Notes: generated by a model from the sequence alone, not told the origin. A stretch of DNA of 64,000 bases from Actinomarina sp002308095 (GCA_045563135.1 JBJKUL010000001.1:496001-560000), one strand, 5' to 3'; numbered from the stretch's first letter, positions 9,687 through 18,858 are shown. Made by a program: numbers and translations.

Positions 9687-11495
9687 ATGGAAAAAATATC
9701 CACAAAAGAAATACCAGAGAACCCTGGGATATACATATTCAAAGATAAGTACAACGACCCTTTGTATGTTGGTAAAGCAAAAAATTTACGCAAAAGAGTG
9801 CCTTCTTACTTCCGTGAGAATACTACTTGGAAAATAAAAAGATTAACATCTGAAGCAACTGAGATAAGTTTTATTACTTCTAAAAACGAAGCCGATGCAT
9901 TGTTAGCTGAGTATTCTTTTATACAAGAATATAAACCAAAATATAATGTTCGTCTCAAGGATGATAAATCTTATCCCTATGTCACCTTGACTAATGAACA
10001 ATGGCCAAGGGCATATGTTTCGAGAAGTATTAATGAAAAAAATATTAATTTTGGCCCCTTTCCTTTTATTGGCGCAGCACGGCGATCTCTTGATCACCTC
10101 ATTAACATTTTTCCTGTAAGGACTTGTACAAAAAATGTTTTTGATAGACATCAAAAACTTAACAAACCTTGTCTATTGTTTGACATAAAAAAGTGCGCAG
10201 GACCCTGTGTTGATGCAGTAGATGCTGAGTCCTATCAAGATATGCTTAAAAATATTGAAAATTTTTACTCCGGAAAATCAGACATGTACGTGAATGATAA
10301 AGTTTCAGAAATGAAGAAACATTCTCTAAATCAGGAGTATGAAAAAGCTAATGAAGCAAAGAAACTCATTGAACATCTTGAAAATGCACGTTCAACTCAA
10401 ACACTTATGGTTTCTAATACTAAGTCTGTAGATGTAATTGGTATAGATGTAAGCAATCTAGATGTAGTTATTTCTTGTTTACTAATTAGAAACGGACGAA
10501 TTATTGGTGAAGTGAAAAAAACGTTTGAACCTATTGATACCAAAAAACATGATGAATATTTGCCACAGATTATCTTATCTATATTTTCTGACAATCAACC
10601 ATCAGAAGAAATCTTAGTTAGTCATAGTTTTCCTTATATTGAATTGATACAAGATCAACTTTCAAAAAAATGGGGTAGGAGAATAGAATTAAAAACGCCT
10701 AAACAAGGTTGGAAAAAAGAGTTATTAAATACTGCAATAATCGATGCAAAGGAATTACGCAGAGTCGTTAATTTTAGAAGAAGAACTGATTTAGAATTTA
10801 GAACAAGATCTCTAGAACAATTAAAACATAAATTAAATTTATCTAATATTCCTTATCGTATTGAAGCATATGATATTTCTAACTTAGGACCAGAATATAG
10901 GGTTGGCTCTATGGTCGTGATGGAAGATGGGTTATCAAAGCCTTCAATGTATAGAAAGTTTCATATAAAGTCTTTTCAAGGTCAAGATGATTTCAAATCT
11001 ATGGAAGAGGTTTTATTTAGAAGGTTAAAGAGGTTGGCCAAGAACACTGAGAGTGATCCAAGCTTCAGAAGAAAACCTGATTTAATACTTATTGACGGGG
11101 GTAAAGGCCAATTGTCTTCAGCTAAAGGAGTATTAGACCACTTACAACTTGATATTGACATAGTAGGTCTTGCCAAAAGAGAAGAAGAGATTTTTAAACC
11201 CTTTCAGAAGGAACCAATAACGTTGAATAAAAACTCGGAAGCACTTTTTACGCTTCAAAATATTAGAGACGAAGCTCACAGATTTGCTATAAATGAAAAT
11301 AGACGTTTAAGAATAAAGAATTTTGATAAACAAACTCTTCTAAACATTGAAGGAGTTGGGGCTATATCTTCCAAGAAAATTTTAGACAAGTACAAGACAA
11401 TAGATGTACTCTCAAAAGCAACTTATGAAGATTTAGTAGAGATAGTTAGTCCCAATATTGCAAGAAAAATATTCACTCATTTTAATGGACTTTAA
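9687..11495 (+). CDS. uvrC: Excinuclease ABC subunit C
   Basis: UvrC makes both incisions around the lesion in nucleotide excision repair. The N-terminal GIY-YIG nuclease (PGIYIFKD ... YVGKAKNLRKRV, residues about 10-35) cuts 3' of the damage. A UVR motif (about 205-240) binds UvrB. The central RNase H-like domain (GIDVSN and the RDEAHRFAI segment) cuts 5'. The end has helix-hairpin-helix motifs (IEGVGAISSKKIL). At 602 residues it is complete. A Cys cluster near residue 147-171 fits the iron-sulfur site described in UvrC. It is the last gene before a 65-base gap. Confidence 0.97.
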   Translation: MEKISTKEIPENPGIYIFKDKYNDPLYVGKAKNLRKRVPSYFRENTTWKIKRLTSEATEISFITSKNEADALLAEYSFIQEYKPKYNVRLKDDKSYPYVTLTNEQWPRAYVSRSINEKNINFGPFPFIGAARRSLDHLINIFPVRTCTKNVFDRHQKLNKPCLLFDIKKCAGPCVDAVDAESYQDMLKNIENFYSGKSDMYVNDKVSEMKKHSLNQEYEKANEAKKLIEHLENARSTQTLMVSNTKSVDVIGIDVSNLDVVISCLLIRNGRIIGEVKKTFEPIDTKKHDEYLPQIILSIFSDNQPSEEILVSHSFPYIELIQDQLSKKWGRRIELKTPKQGWKKELLNTAIIDAKELRRVVNFRRRTDLEFRTRSLEQLKHKLNLSNIPYRIEAYDISNLGPEYRVGSMVVMEDGLSKPSMYRKFHIKSFQGQDDFKSMEEVLFRRLKRLAKNTESDPSFRRKPDLILIDGGKGQLSSAKGVLDHLQLDIDIVGLAKREEEIFKPFQKEPITLNKNSEALFTLQNIRDEAHRFAINENRRLRIKNFDKQTLLNIEGVGAISSKKILDKYKTIDVLSKATYEDLVEIVSPNIARKIFTHFNGL

Positions 11496-11537
11496 TTAAG
11501 CATACATAAAAACTCTTCCATCTAAAAACAGGACAAC

Positions 11538-11543
11538 TAGAAT
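11538..11543 (+). promoter_or_regulatory. -10 element of a probable rapZ promoter
   Basis: TAGAAT sits 17 bases before the rapZ start, in the only gap between uvrC and secG that can hold a promoter. The base 17 upstream of it is not a good -35, which is common in actinobacterial promoters. Confidence 0.35.
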
Positions 11544-11560
11544 ACTTATGAAAGGTAAAT

Positions 11561-12424
11561 TTGAGTACTAAAAGACCTGAAGTTTTATTACTAGTAGGGA
11601 TGTCCGGTGCAGGGCGTTCTGCTAGTTCCAATGTCTTCGAAGATCTTGGGTACTATGTAATTGAAAACTTACCACCTGAATTAGTAGAGTCAGTAGTTGA
11701 ATCAAATGATGTTGCAGAGTCAAACAAACAGTTAGTACTGACTATTGATGCAAGGGACGGATCGGCACAAGATGAGCTTAACAAAAGTCTTGAAAGATTA
11801 AGTCAATCTGGAGTTCTTACAAGAATGATTTTTCTAGATGCTAATAATGAAACTCTTATTGAAAGATATGAAGAAAATAGACGGCCACATCCAATGGGTC
11901 TAGATTCTCTTTCTCAATCTGTAAAAAACGAAAGAGATCAGTTGAAACCTATTAAAGAACTTGCAGATCTAGTAATTGATACGACTGATATGAATGTTCA
12001 TGAACTACGAAAAAGAATCATAGAAGGATTTCAAGGCGAAGCCACCAATCAAGATTTGAAAATATCGGTAACATCATTTGGATTCAAAAATGGTGCACCT
12101 AGGGATGCTGATATTGTACTTGATGTTAGGTTTTTACCTAATCCCCACTGGAGAGAAGAGCTAAGATCTTCAACAGGACAATCACCCATGGTAAGAAACT
12201 ATGTTCTTTCTTTTGAGGATGCAGAGATATTTCTTGAAAAAACTAAAGATTTAATTGATTTTTTACTTCCAAGATTTACTTCTGAGGGAAAATCTTATGT
12301 GGGTATTGCGATAGGGTGTACTGGTGGAAAACATAGAAGTGTTGTGATGACAGAAGAAGTAGGCGGTTGGTTGATAAACGAGGGCAAGGATGCAGTCATC
12401 CTCCATCGAGATATGAAAGAATAG
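11561..12424 (+). CDS. rapZ: RNase adapter RapZ family P-loop protein
   Basis: RapZ/YvcJ proteins bind nucleotides and second messengers; in enterobacteria RapZ controls an RNase E target, while the actinobacterial role is poorly defined. The P-loop GMSGAGRS (13-20) has Arg in place of the usual Lys, as is common in actinobacterial members. The conserved ENLPP and C-terminal GCTGGKHRSV segments are intact. The TTG start is preceded by AAAGG at a good spacing. Usually yvcK and whiA follow; here pgk starts three bases after the stop. Length (287) is typical. Confidence 0.92.
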   Translation: MSTKRPEVLLLVGMSGAGRSASSNVFEDLGYYVIENLPPELVESVVESNDVAESNKQLVLTIDARDGSAQDELNKSLERLSQSGVLTRMIFLDANNETLIERYEENRRPHPMGLDSLSQSVKNERDQLKPIKELADLVIDTTDMNVHELRKRIIEGFQGEATNQDLKISVTSFGFKNGAPRDADIVLDVRFLPNPHWREELRSSTGQSPMVRNYVLSFEDAEIFLEKTKDLIDFLLPRFTSEGKSYVGIAIGCTGGKHRSVVMTEEVGGWLINEGKDAVILHRDMKE

Positions 12425-12426
12425 TT

Positions 12427-13581
12427 TTGCCAGATCAAGAATTTCTTGGAAACACATTAATACGTGCTGATTTAAATTCACCAATTCAAAATAAAGAAGT
12501 ACAGGATAACTTTAGAATTGCTAAAGCCATAGAAAATTTAGAAGAAATTAGATTGAACTCAAAATCTGTAACATTTTTAAGTCACCTTGGAAGACCAAAT
12601 GGACGAGATGATAAATTTTCATTAAAACCAGTTGCAAAAGAAATGTCTAATTTACTTGGTGAAGAGATAATCTTTATTGACACTATAAAGAATAATGAAA
12701 TAAAAGAAAACCTTGAAAAAAATCCTGGAAGAATCTTTTTGTTGGAAAATTTAAGATTTTATGATGAAGAATTAAATAATAATTTAGACTTTTCACAAAA
12801 AGTTACAAGCAGCTTTGATACATTTATTTTAGATGCTTTTGGTGCAGCGCACAGAAGTCATGCGTCTATTGTTTCCTTTGGTAAGTATATAAAATCTTAT
12901 CAAGGCAAGCTTATGACTGAAGAAGTTGAAAATCTAAACAACCTTATCAATTCCCCTCAGAAGCCTTTTACAGTATTACTAGGTGGTGCAAAGATTTCTG
13001 ACAAATTAAAGTTAATTGATAATTTATTACCACGTGTTGATCACTTACTTATCGGTGGAGGTATGTGCTTTACCTTTTTAAAAGCAAATGGCTTAAATAT
13101 TGGTAAATCACTTTGTGAGGATGATTATTTAGAAACTGCACAAAAAATTCTTAATTCAAATCATGGTCATAAAATTCATCTTCCTGTTGATTTTGGTGTT
13201 ACTACTTCAATTGAAAGTGGATTAAGAAAAGATAAGAATATTGATAATTTTAGTAATGATGATATTGGTGTAGATATTTCTTCAGAAACAATACAAAAAT
13301 TTGGATCGATATTGGAAAAATCAAAAACTGTTTTCTGGAATGGTCCAATGGGTATATTTGAAAATCCTAATTTTAAATTAGGAACTGAAGAAATAACTAA
13401 AAAAGTTTCTTCCCTAAAAGCTTATACAGTTGTAGGTGGTGGGGATTCTGTAAATGCTATCAAAATGTTCTCAAATCTATCAGATTTTGATCATATATCT
13501 ACAGGCGGCGGTGCTTCGTTGAAGTATTTAGAAGGAGGTCAATTGCCTGGTGTAAATATATATAATCCTCTTATACTTTAG
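12427..13581 (+). CDS. pgk: Phosphoglycerate kinase
   Basis: Pgk transfers phosphate between 1,3-bisphosphoglycerate and ADP in glycolysis. The N-terminal LIRADLNSP, the substrate motif SHLGRP, the DAFGAAHRSHAS segment and the C-terminal GGGDSVNAI and TGGGASLKYLEG nucleotide loops are all present. The TTG at 12427 is chosen because it follows the rapZ stop directly and gives a complete N-terminal strand. A longer reading to TTG 12367 would lie inside rapZ and add unrelated residues. Length from 12427 is 384 residues, normal for the family. tpiA and gpmA follow within a few bases. Confidence 0.95.
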   Translation: MPDQEFLGNTLIRADLNSPIQNKEVQDNFRIAKAIENLEEIRLNSKSVTFLSHLGRPNGRDDKFSLKPVAKEMSNLLGEEIIFIDTIKNNEIKENLEKNPGRIFLLENLRFYDEELNNNLDFSQKVTSSFDTFILDAFGAAHRSHASIVSFGKYIKSYQGKLMTEEVENLNNLINSPQKPFTVLLGGAKISDKLKLIDNLLPRVDHLLIGGGMCFTFLKANGLNIGKSLCEDDYLETAQKILNSNHGHKIHLPVDFGVTTSIESGLRKDKNIDNFSNDDIGVDISSETIQKFGSILEKSKTVFWNGPMGIFENPNFKLGTEEITKKVSSLKAYTVVGGGDSVNAIKMFSNLSDFDHISTGGGASLKYLEGGQLPGVNIYNPLIL

Positions 13582-13585
13582 ATTT

Positions 13586-14350
13586 ATGAAAAAAATTATA
13601 ATAGGTAACTGGAAGCTAAATCTTGATCATTTTGAAGCAATTCAACTTCTCCAGAAATTAAATTACTCTCTAGAAGTAAATATAGAAGAAAGCATAGACA
13701 TAGTCCTAGCCCCATCCCACACTTCATTAAGATCCTTACAAACAATAGTTGATGCTGATAAATTAAAAATAAAGATCTCATCTCAAGATGTTTCCGCTTA
13801 TCTAAATGGCCCTTATACAGGTGAAGTATCATCAACCCAATTAAGTAAGTTGAATATAAGTTATTCTATAGTAGGTCATTCCGAGAGGAGAACACATTTT
13901 AATGAATCAGATGAGACAGTAAATCTTAAAGTCCATAACTGTATTAATGAAAATATTACTCCGATAATATGTTTTGGTGAGTCAGAAGAGCTTAGGGAAA
14001 GAAATGAATATTTGCCATTTATAGTAAATCAAGTCAGCAATGCAGTAAAGGGAATTCGAAAAGATAAGGTTGACGAACTTATTTTTGCTTATGAGCCGAT
14101 ATGGGCAATTGGAACTGGTAGGGTAGCTTCTGTAGAAGATGCAATCGAGGTTATTGCCGCTGTAAAAGAAGAGATTTCAAGCAAGCCATATTTTGATCAA
14201 GAAAAAGTTAGATTTATTTATGGTGGAAGTGTATCTCCAACAAATGCTTCAGAGCTACTAAATTCTAAAATTATAGACGGAGCTCTTGTCGGAGGAGCCT
14301 CTCTCGATGTAGAAAAGTTTGTACAAATAATTAAGGCTGTCAAATTATGA
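13586..14350 (+). CDS. tpiA: Triosephosphate isomerase
   Basis: TpiA interconverts dihydroxyacetone phosphate and glyceraldehyde 3-phosphate. The substrate-binding NWKLN, catalytic His in GHSERR (about 98), catalytic Glu in YEPIWAIGTGR (about 169) and phosphate loop GGSV and GGASL are in order. The 254-residue length is standard. The start lies four bases after pgk, and the stop overlaps gpmA by four bases, so expression is coupled through the lower glycolysis genes. Confidence 0.97.
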   Translation: MKKIIIGNWKLNLDHFEAIQLLQKLNYSLEVNIEESIDIVLAPSHTSLRSLQTIVDADKLKIKISSQDVSAYLNGPYTGEVSSTQLSKLNISYSIVGHSERRTHFNESDETVNLKVHNCINENITPIICFGESEELRERNEYLPFIVNQVSNAVKGIRKDKVDELIFAYEPIWAIGTGRVASVEDAIEVIAAVKEEISSKPYFDQEKVRFIYGGSVSPTNASELLNSKIIDGALVGGASLDVEKFVQIIKAVKL

Positions 14351-15090
14351 ACCTAATATTTGTTCGTCATGGACAGAGCGATTGGAATAAACTCAATAAA
14401 TTTACAGGATGGGTTGATGTGGGCCTTTCAAAAAGAGGAGAAACAGAAGCTATTGAAGCAGGTAATCTTTTATCTAGTTTAGGTTTCTTACCATACGTTT
14501 GTTACTCGTCTTTTTTAAAGCGATCAATAGATACAGCTTCACTTGTCTTAGAGCAACTTTTTATAGATAAGTCACATGAATTAGACAGGATCAAAACCTG
14601 GCAACTAAATGAGAGACATTATGGTGCGCTCCAAGGTTTAGATAAATTGGAAACTGCAAAAAAATTTGGTGAAGATCAAGTCCTTAAGTGGCGTAGGGGT
14701 TATAAAGTTAAACCTCCTCTAGTAGAGTTGGGTACTGAATTTGATCCAACCTTAGATAGTAAATATAAAGATTTAGCAGAAGCCATGCCCTTAGGTGAAT
14801 CATTGGAAGACGTTGTCTTCAGAGTTAAAGGTATACTTTCAGAGATTATTAATGCTACTCAAGACGGAAAGGTTTTAGTAGTTGCTCACGGAAACAGTAT
14901 TCGTGCAATGATTAAAATTCTGCAGAATATTTCCGATGAAGAAATTGTGGATATAAATATTCCAACAGGAATTCCACTCGCATTTAACATTAATGATGAT
15001 AAAATAACAAGAATTGGATATCTAGGTGATAAAGACAAAATCCAAAAACTAGAAGATGAAGTAAAACAACAATCTAGGGTGAAAGAGTAA
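14347..15090 (+). CDS. gpmA: 2,3-bisphosphoglycerate-dependent phosphoglycerate mutase
   Basis: GpmA converts 3-phosphoglycerate to 2-phosphoglycerate through a phosphohistidine. RHGQSDWN at residues 7-14 carries the phosphorylated His, ERHYGALQG gives the catalytic Glu and Tyr, and AHGNSIRA (about 179) the second His. Length is 247 residues. In many actinobacteria gpm lies elsewhere, so its position between tpiA and secG is a local arrangement that gathers three successive glycolytic functions. Confidence 0.96.
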   Translation: MNLIFVRHGQSDWNKLNKFTGWVDVGLSKRGETEAIEAGNLLSSLGFLPYVCYSSFLKRSIDTASLVLEQLFIDKSHELDRIKTWQLNERHYGALQGLDKLETAKKFGEDQVLKWRRGYKVKPPLVELGTEFDPTLDSKYKDLAEAMPLGESLEDVVFRVKGILSEIINATQDGKVLVVAHGNSIRAMIKILQNISDEEIVDINIPTGIPLAFNINDDKITRIGYLGDKDKIQKLEDEVKQQSRVKE

Positions 15091-15094
15091 AATT

Positions 15095-15331
15095 ATGGAT
15101 ACATTAACAGCGAGTCTTGTTGCTATACACATTGTTGTTTCTATTGCGCTCATCGCATTGGTGCTGCTTAATAGTGGGAAAGGTGGAGGTCTTTCAGATA
15201 TGCTTGGAGGCCCTGGAGCTTCGGGAAACATAGGGCAAACCTTGGCAGAAAGAAATTTGAGTAGAATAACGGCTTTTGTTGCTTTATTGTTCTCAATAAC
15301 AACATTACTTCTTTTTTGGTTTCTTGACTGA
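15095..15331 (+). CDS. secG: Preprotein translocase subunit SecG
   Basis: SecG is the small accessory subunit of the SecYEG channel in the inner membrane. The 78-residue product has two transmembrane helices flanking the conserved GKGGGLSDMLGG loop. It follows glycolytic genes as in many Gram-positive and actinobacterial genomes. It ends five bases before a tRNA-Leu gene, so the tRNA is probably co-transcribed with it and must be cut out of the transcript. Confidence 0.95.
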   Translation: MDTLTASLVAIHIVVSIALIALVLLNSGKGGGLSDMLGGPGASGNIGQTLAERNLSRITAFVALLFSITTLLLFWFLD

Positions 15332-15335
15332 TTTA

Positions 15336-15419
15336 GCGCGGGTGGCGGAACTGGTAGACGCGCAGGATTAAGGATCCTGTGGGGTAAGACCCGTGGAGGT
15401 TCGAGTCCTCTTCCGCGCA
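15336..15419 (+). tRNA. tRNA-Leu (anticodon AAG)
   Basis: This is a class II tRNA with acceptor GCGCGGG paired to TCCGCGC, D-stem GCG/CGC, anticodon stem CAGGA/TCCTG around TTAAGGA, a GC-rich variable arm and a normal T-arm. The anticodon at 15370-15372 is AAG, which reads CUU and would need A-to-inosine editing to read CUC or CUA. Most bacteria use GAG for this box. No CCA is encoded. The tRNA begins within five bases of secG and ends six bases before the next start codon. Confidence 0.95.
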
Positions 15420-15424
15420 CAATT

Positions 15425-16087
15425 ATGGAAACAAAAAAAACAATAGCTATAATTAATGACCCTCAAGTAACACTTGGGTCAATTCAACCTAATGACATCG
15501 ATCAAATCTTTGCATGGGAGATAGATTGGAAGTCATTAAGCCCTAAAGACAACTATATAATTCTAGGTGGGCATATGGGAGCCTATGACACAGAGGAATT
15601 TCCTTACCTAACTTCAGAAAAAAAATGGCTTAGAAAAGTAATCCCTTTGGGTACGAAAATACTTGGTATATGTTTAGGTGCACAATTAATAGCAGATGCG
15701 ATGGGTGGAAAAGCTTATCTTTCTGATGAAATTGAATTTGGTTTCAAAAAATTAGAATTTCATAATAATTATGATTTTTTAAGTAAGTTTGAAAATCTTA
15801 GTGTTTTCGTTTGGCATAGAGATACGTTCACATTGCCTCCTGATGCAGAACTTATAGCAACGAGTGAATTCCCACAGATATTTAAATTATTTAATACTTT
15901 TGCACTTCAGTTTCACCCAGAAATAACAAAAGAACTATTTGATATTTGGTACAACAATGACATCAGTAAAAAAGAACTTTCAAAATTTAATATCTCTCAA
16001 GTTAGAACTCATTTAGCTAATAACGAAGAGTTGATAGCAAACGGAATGAATAAGTTATATGAAGATTGGAAAAATTTAAAACTCTAG
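15425..16087 (+). CDS. Class I glutamine amidotransferase-like protein
   Basis: The fold is that of GMP synthase-type amidotransferases, which release ammonia from glutamine. The nucleophile Cys is in GICLGAQL (about residue 82), the His-Glu pair in QFHPE (about 161-163), and an oxyanion-type GGHMGAYD loop is near 50. There is no fused synthase domain, and no partner synthase lies nearby. It could act on a gamma-glutamyl substrate like PuuD or GATase1-like peptidases. It follows the tRNA-Leu gene closely and overlaps the convergent LON-domain gene by 12 bases. The family is clear; the substrate is not. Confidence 0.8.
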   Translation: METKKTIAIINDPQVTLGSIQPNDIDQIFAWEIDWKSLSPKDNYIILGGHMGAYDTEEFPYLTSEKKWLRKVIPLGTKILGICLGAQLIADAMGGKAYLSDEIEFGFKKLEFHNNYDFLSKFENLSVFVWHRDTFTLPPDAELIATSEFPQIFKLFNTFALQFHPEITKELFDIWYNNDISKKELSKFNISQVRTHLANNEELIANGMNKLYEDWKNLKL

Positions 16088-16654
16088 TTCATTTATTTTA
16101 TTTACGTAACTTTTTAAAATCTCATATCTTTTTAATACATCATTTTCGTATATAATCTTACTTCTCAAGTCATCTGACATAGGAATTTTGGAGGAAAGTT
16201 CCCAGAGTTTTAATATTCTGTTGCTGGTGTCAATTTCAAAAACTGGCAAATCTATATCTAGTCCTTGTTCTACCATTTTCCCAATACCTTTGGTAATATC
16301 TTTTTGTAGTTTAATCAACTCTTCCTCAGTGGGAGGTAGGCCTATATCGCTAATTCTTTCACATAGTGCCTTAGGGTATTCATTTTCTGAAAGAAGGTCT
16401 AGGGTCTTAATCAAACCTGTACACTCAACTACAACAATTTGTTCTGCATTTGAAATATCTTTATGATCAATAATTTTTACTTCTGATACAATTTGACCAA
16501 TTTCTGATAAGTTTTTGCCAACACTAAAAAGTGTGTCATTCTTTATGCTGTCTCCTATAAGAAGCAAATATCGAGGCTCAAATACTCTTAATACAGAAAT
16601 CTCAGTAGGAAAATAATTAATACCAGCACCAAATAATGGAATTTCAACTATCAT
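16076..16654 (-). CDS. LON substrate-binding domain protein
   Basis: The protein matches the stand-alone N-terminal domain of Lon proteases: PLFGAGINYFP, then the family hallmark RVFEPRYL at about 23-30, and a beta-rich middle. There is no AAA or protease domain, so it is not itself a protease. The domain binds peptides or unfolded segments in Lon; the function of free-standing bacterial copies is unknown. It converges on the amidotransferase gene with a 12-base overlap and diverges from guaC across a 35-base gap that must hold both promoters. Confidence 0.8.
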   Translation of the reverse strand: MIVEIPLFGAGINYFPTEISVLRVFEPRYLLLIGDSIKNDTLFSVGKNLSEIGQIVSEVKIIDHKDISNAEQIVVVECTGLIKTLDLLSENEYPKALCERISDIGLPPTEEELIKLQKDITKGIGKMVEQGLDIDLPVFEIDTSNRILKLWELSSKIPMSDDLRSKIIYENDVLKRYEILKSYVNKINELEF

Positions 16655-16689
16655 ATTCGTGGTATTTAGGATAAGTGATTTAAAACGAT

Positions 16690-17736
16690 ATGAGAATAGA
16701 AGATGAAATAAAGTTAACCTTTGATGATGTTTTGATTAGACCAAAAAGAAGTACATTGGTCTCAAGATCAGAAGTTGAACTTAATAGAGAATTTAAATTT
16801 AGACATTCTGACCAAAAATGGACAGGTGTCCCTATTTTTTCTGCGAATATGGATACAACTGGTACATTTGAAACTGCTAAAGCTTTACAGAATCACAACA
16901 TGTTAACGGCGGTACATAAGTTCTATACATTAAATGATTGGGAAGAAAACCTCCCAAATCTTAATCCCGAATATCTCGCTGTTACAGTAGGAACTTCAGA
17001 TGATGATTTTCAAAAATCTATTGATATTTTTTCTTTGGAAGAGAGCATTAAGTTCTTATGCTTGGATGTTGCAAATGGATATAGAGAAGATTTTGTAGTT
17101 TCAGTCAAGAAATACAGAGAAAGATTTCCTAGCAAGATTATTATTGCTGGAAATGTTGCAACAAGAGAAATGACCGAAGCATTAATTTTAGCTGGAGCTG
17201 ATATTGTCAAAATAGGGATTGGACCTGGATCCGTATGTACAACTAGGAAAGTAGCAGGTGTAGGATACCCACAACTTTCATCAATTTCAGAGTGTTCAGA
17301 TGCTGCTCATGGTCTAGGGGGCCATGTTATTGCTGATGGCGGATGCAAGTATCCTGGTGATGTTTCAAAAGCCTTTGGAGCTGGTGCTGATTATGTGATG
17401 CTTGGAGGAATTTTCGCTGGACACGCAGAGTCAGGTGGAGAACTAGTAACAGATGACAATGGAGTCCAATACAAAGATTTTTATGGAATGTCCTCTAGGA
17501 AAGCCCAAGAAACTTATTATGGTGATCTAGCTGAACACAGAGCTCCGGAAGGTAAAAAAGTTAGATTGAAGTATAAAGGAAATATTGATACAACAGTTCA
17601 GTCTATTCTTGGAGGTATTAGGTCTGCATGTTCCTATGTTGGCGCTAAATCCATAAAAGATTTACCAAAAAGTACAACCTTTATAAGGGTTACACAGACA
17701 ACAAATGAAATCTACACAGGATCAGAAAATAGTTGA
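16690..17736 (+). CDS. guaC: GMP reductase
   Basis: GuaC converts GMP to IMP with NADPH, returning guanine nucleotides to the adenine branch. It is an IMPDH-fold barrel without CBS domains. The active-site Cys lies in IGIGPGSVCTTR (about 181). The segment MSSRKAQETYYG, then AEHRAPEGK and the C-terminal LGGIRSACSYVGA and FIRVTQTTNE follow GuaC rather than IMP dehydrogenase. At 348 residues it is full length. TAGGAT at 16667 may be its -10 box. The stop overlaps the glutaredoxin start by four bases. Confidence 0.93.
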   Translation: MRIEDEIKLTFDDVLIRPKRSTLVSRSEVELNREFKFRHSDQKWTGVPIFSANMDTTGTFETAKALQNHNMLTAVHKFYTLNDWEENLPNLNPEYLAVTVGTSDDDFQKSIDIFSLEESIKFLCLDVANGYREDFVVSVKKYRERFPSKIIIAGNVATREMTEALILAGADIVKIGIGPGSVCTTRKVAGVGYPQLSSISECSDAAHGLGGHVIADGGCKYPGDVSKAFGAGADYVMLGGIFAGHAESGGELVTDDNGVQYKDFYGMSSRKAQETYYGDLAEHRAPEGKKVRLKYKGNIDTTVQSILGGIRSACSYVGAKSIKDLPKSTTFIRVTQTTNEIYTGSENS

Positions 17737-17969
17737 AAATAGAAATTTATACAAAAGATAACTGTATTTGGTGCGATAGAGCAAAAACTCTTCTTGCTTC
17801 TGAAGATTTAGAATATAAAGAATTCGATTTATCAGATGATAAATTAAGAGCTGAATTCTATTCAAAAATAGGTAATGACGTAAAGACAGTTCCTCAAATT
17901 TTTATTGATAATGAACGTGTTGGGGGATACCAAGATTTAGTAAGGTGGTTTTCAAATGGCATCAAGTGA
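17733..17969 (+). CDS. Glutaredoxin-like thiol-disulfide protein
   Basis: The 78-residue product has the thioredoxin fold of short glutaredoxins. The CIWC active site is at residues 11-14, the cis-proline in TVPQIFID and the glycine pair in GGYQDL. It likely reduces disulfides in the cytoplasm; the partner could be mycothiol or a thioredoxin reductase, not seen here. The TTG start overlaps the guaC stop. The CDF transporter gene overlaps its end by 14 bases, so the three genes are one unit. Confidence 0.9.
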   Translation: MKIEIYTKDNCIWCDRAKTLLASEDLEYKEFDLSDDKLRAEFYSKIGNDVKTVPQIFIDNERVGGYQDLVRWFSNGIK

Positions 17970-18858
17970 ATCTTCAAAAACTGTTTTTTTAGCTATGTCT
18001 GTTAACTTCTCAATTGGAGTTGCAAAATCAATTATTGCAACCATTACGATGTCCAGTGCTATGTTTTCTGAAGCAGTACATTCTTTTGTGGATACAGGTA
18101 ATCAATTCCTTCTTTGGTTTGGTATCAAACAAGCTAAAAAGTCCAATCCTAAAATTTATCCATTGGGGAGAGGTAGGGAAGAATATTTCTGGACGCTTGT
18201 TGTAGCCGTATTGATTTTTACAATTGGTGGATTAGTCTCACTTGAACATGGAATTGAATCTTTATCTCATCCAAAAAAATTGGAAAACTTATCAATATCT
18301 CTTACTTTATTAATTGTTTCGATAATTCTCGAGTCATATGTTTTAAAAAAAGCAATAAGTGAATTAAAGAGAGGTAAGGCAAAAAACAAAGGTATATTGA
18401 AACTTTTGAAAGAATCTACTGATGGACCACTGATTGCTATTGTTGTTGAAGATTTTGCTGCCACCTTGGGGTTAATTTTTGCACTAGTTGGAACAGTTCT
18501 CTCATTTATAACTCAAAATTCTGTTTATGACTCAATTTCAGCTATTTCAATAGGAATTCTACTGATGGTATCAGGAATATTTTTAGGATATGAGATGAAA
18601 CATTTAATAACTGGAGAAAGTATTTCTAACGAAAAACTTAAAAAAATTAAACAATTAATCTCCTCAAATGAACAAGTTCTAAATTTATCTAATCTGAAAA
18701 TACTACCAATAGGTAGCAATCAATACCTTGCTTTAATTAATCTAGATTATAGGGATTCCTTAAAAGATGAAGAAATAATTACTGTAAATTCATCTTTAAT
18801 TAATTCAATCAAAAACTCTGAACCATCAATTAGTGAAATTTACTTTAATCCTCAGTAA
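17956..18858 (+). CDS. Cation diffusion facilitator family transporter
   Basis: CDF proteins export divalent metals such as zinc, iron or manganese in exchange for protons. Six hydrophobic segments are evident. The metal-site residues are His42 and Asp46 in the EAVHSFVDT motif of the second helix and an E-D pair in VVEDFAATLG (about 165) of the fifth. The soluble C-terminal domain covers about residues 215-300. The HxxxD pattern and overall sequence are closest to the ZnT9-like branch. The metal cannot be read from sequence. Confidence 0.88.
   Translation: MASSESSKTVFLAMSVNFSIGVAKSIIATITMSSAMFSEAVHSFVDTGNQFLLWFGIKQAKKSNPKIYPLGRGREEYFWTLVVAVLIFTIGGLVSLEHGIESLSHPKKLENLSISLTLLIVSIILESYVLKKAISELKRGKAKNKGILKLLKESTDGPLIAIVVEDFAATLGLIFALVGTVLSFITQNSVYDSISAISIGILLMVSGIFLGYEMKHLITGESISNEKLKKIKQLISSNEQVLNLSNLKILPIGSNQYLALINLDYRDSLKDEEIITVNSSLINSIKNSEPSISEIYFNPQ

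Noticed and set aside
9320..9793. Long minus-strand frame across the uvrA-uvrC junction
   Set aside because: It is antisense to conserved ABC motifs of uvrA, shows no family features and has no ribosome-binding site.
11548..11560. ATG at 11548 as the rapZ start
   Set aside because: It is not in the rapZ frame; TTG 11561 is.
12367..12426. Longer pgk reading starting inside rapZ
   Set aside because: It adds 20 residues with no match to Pgk and overlaps the conserved end of rapZ.
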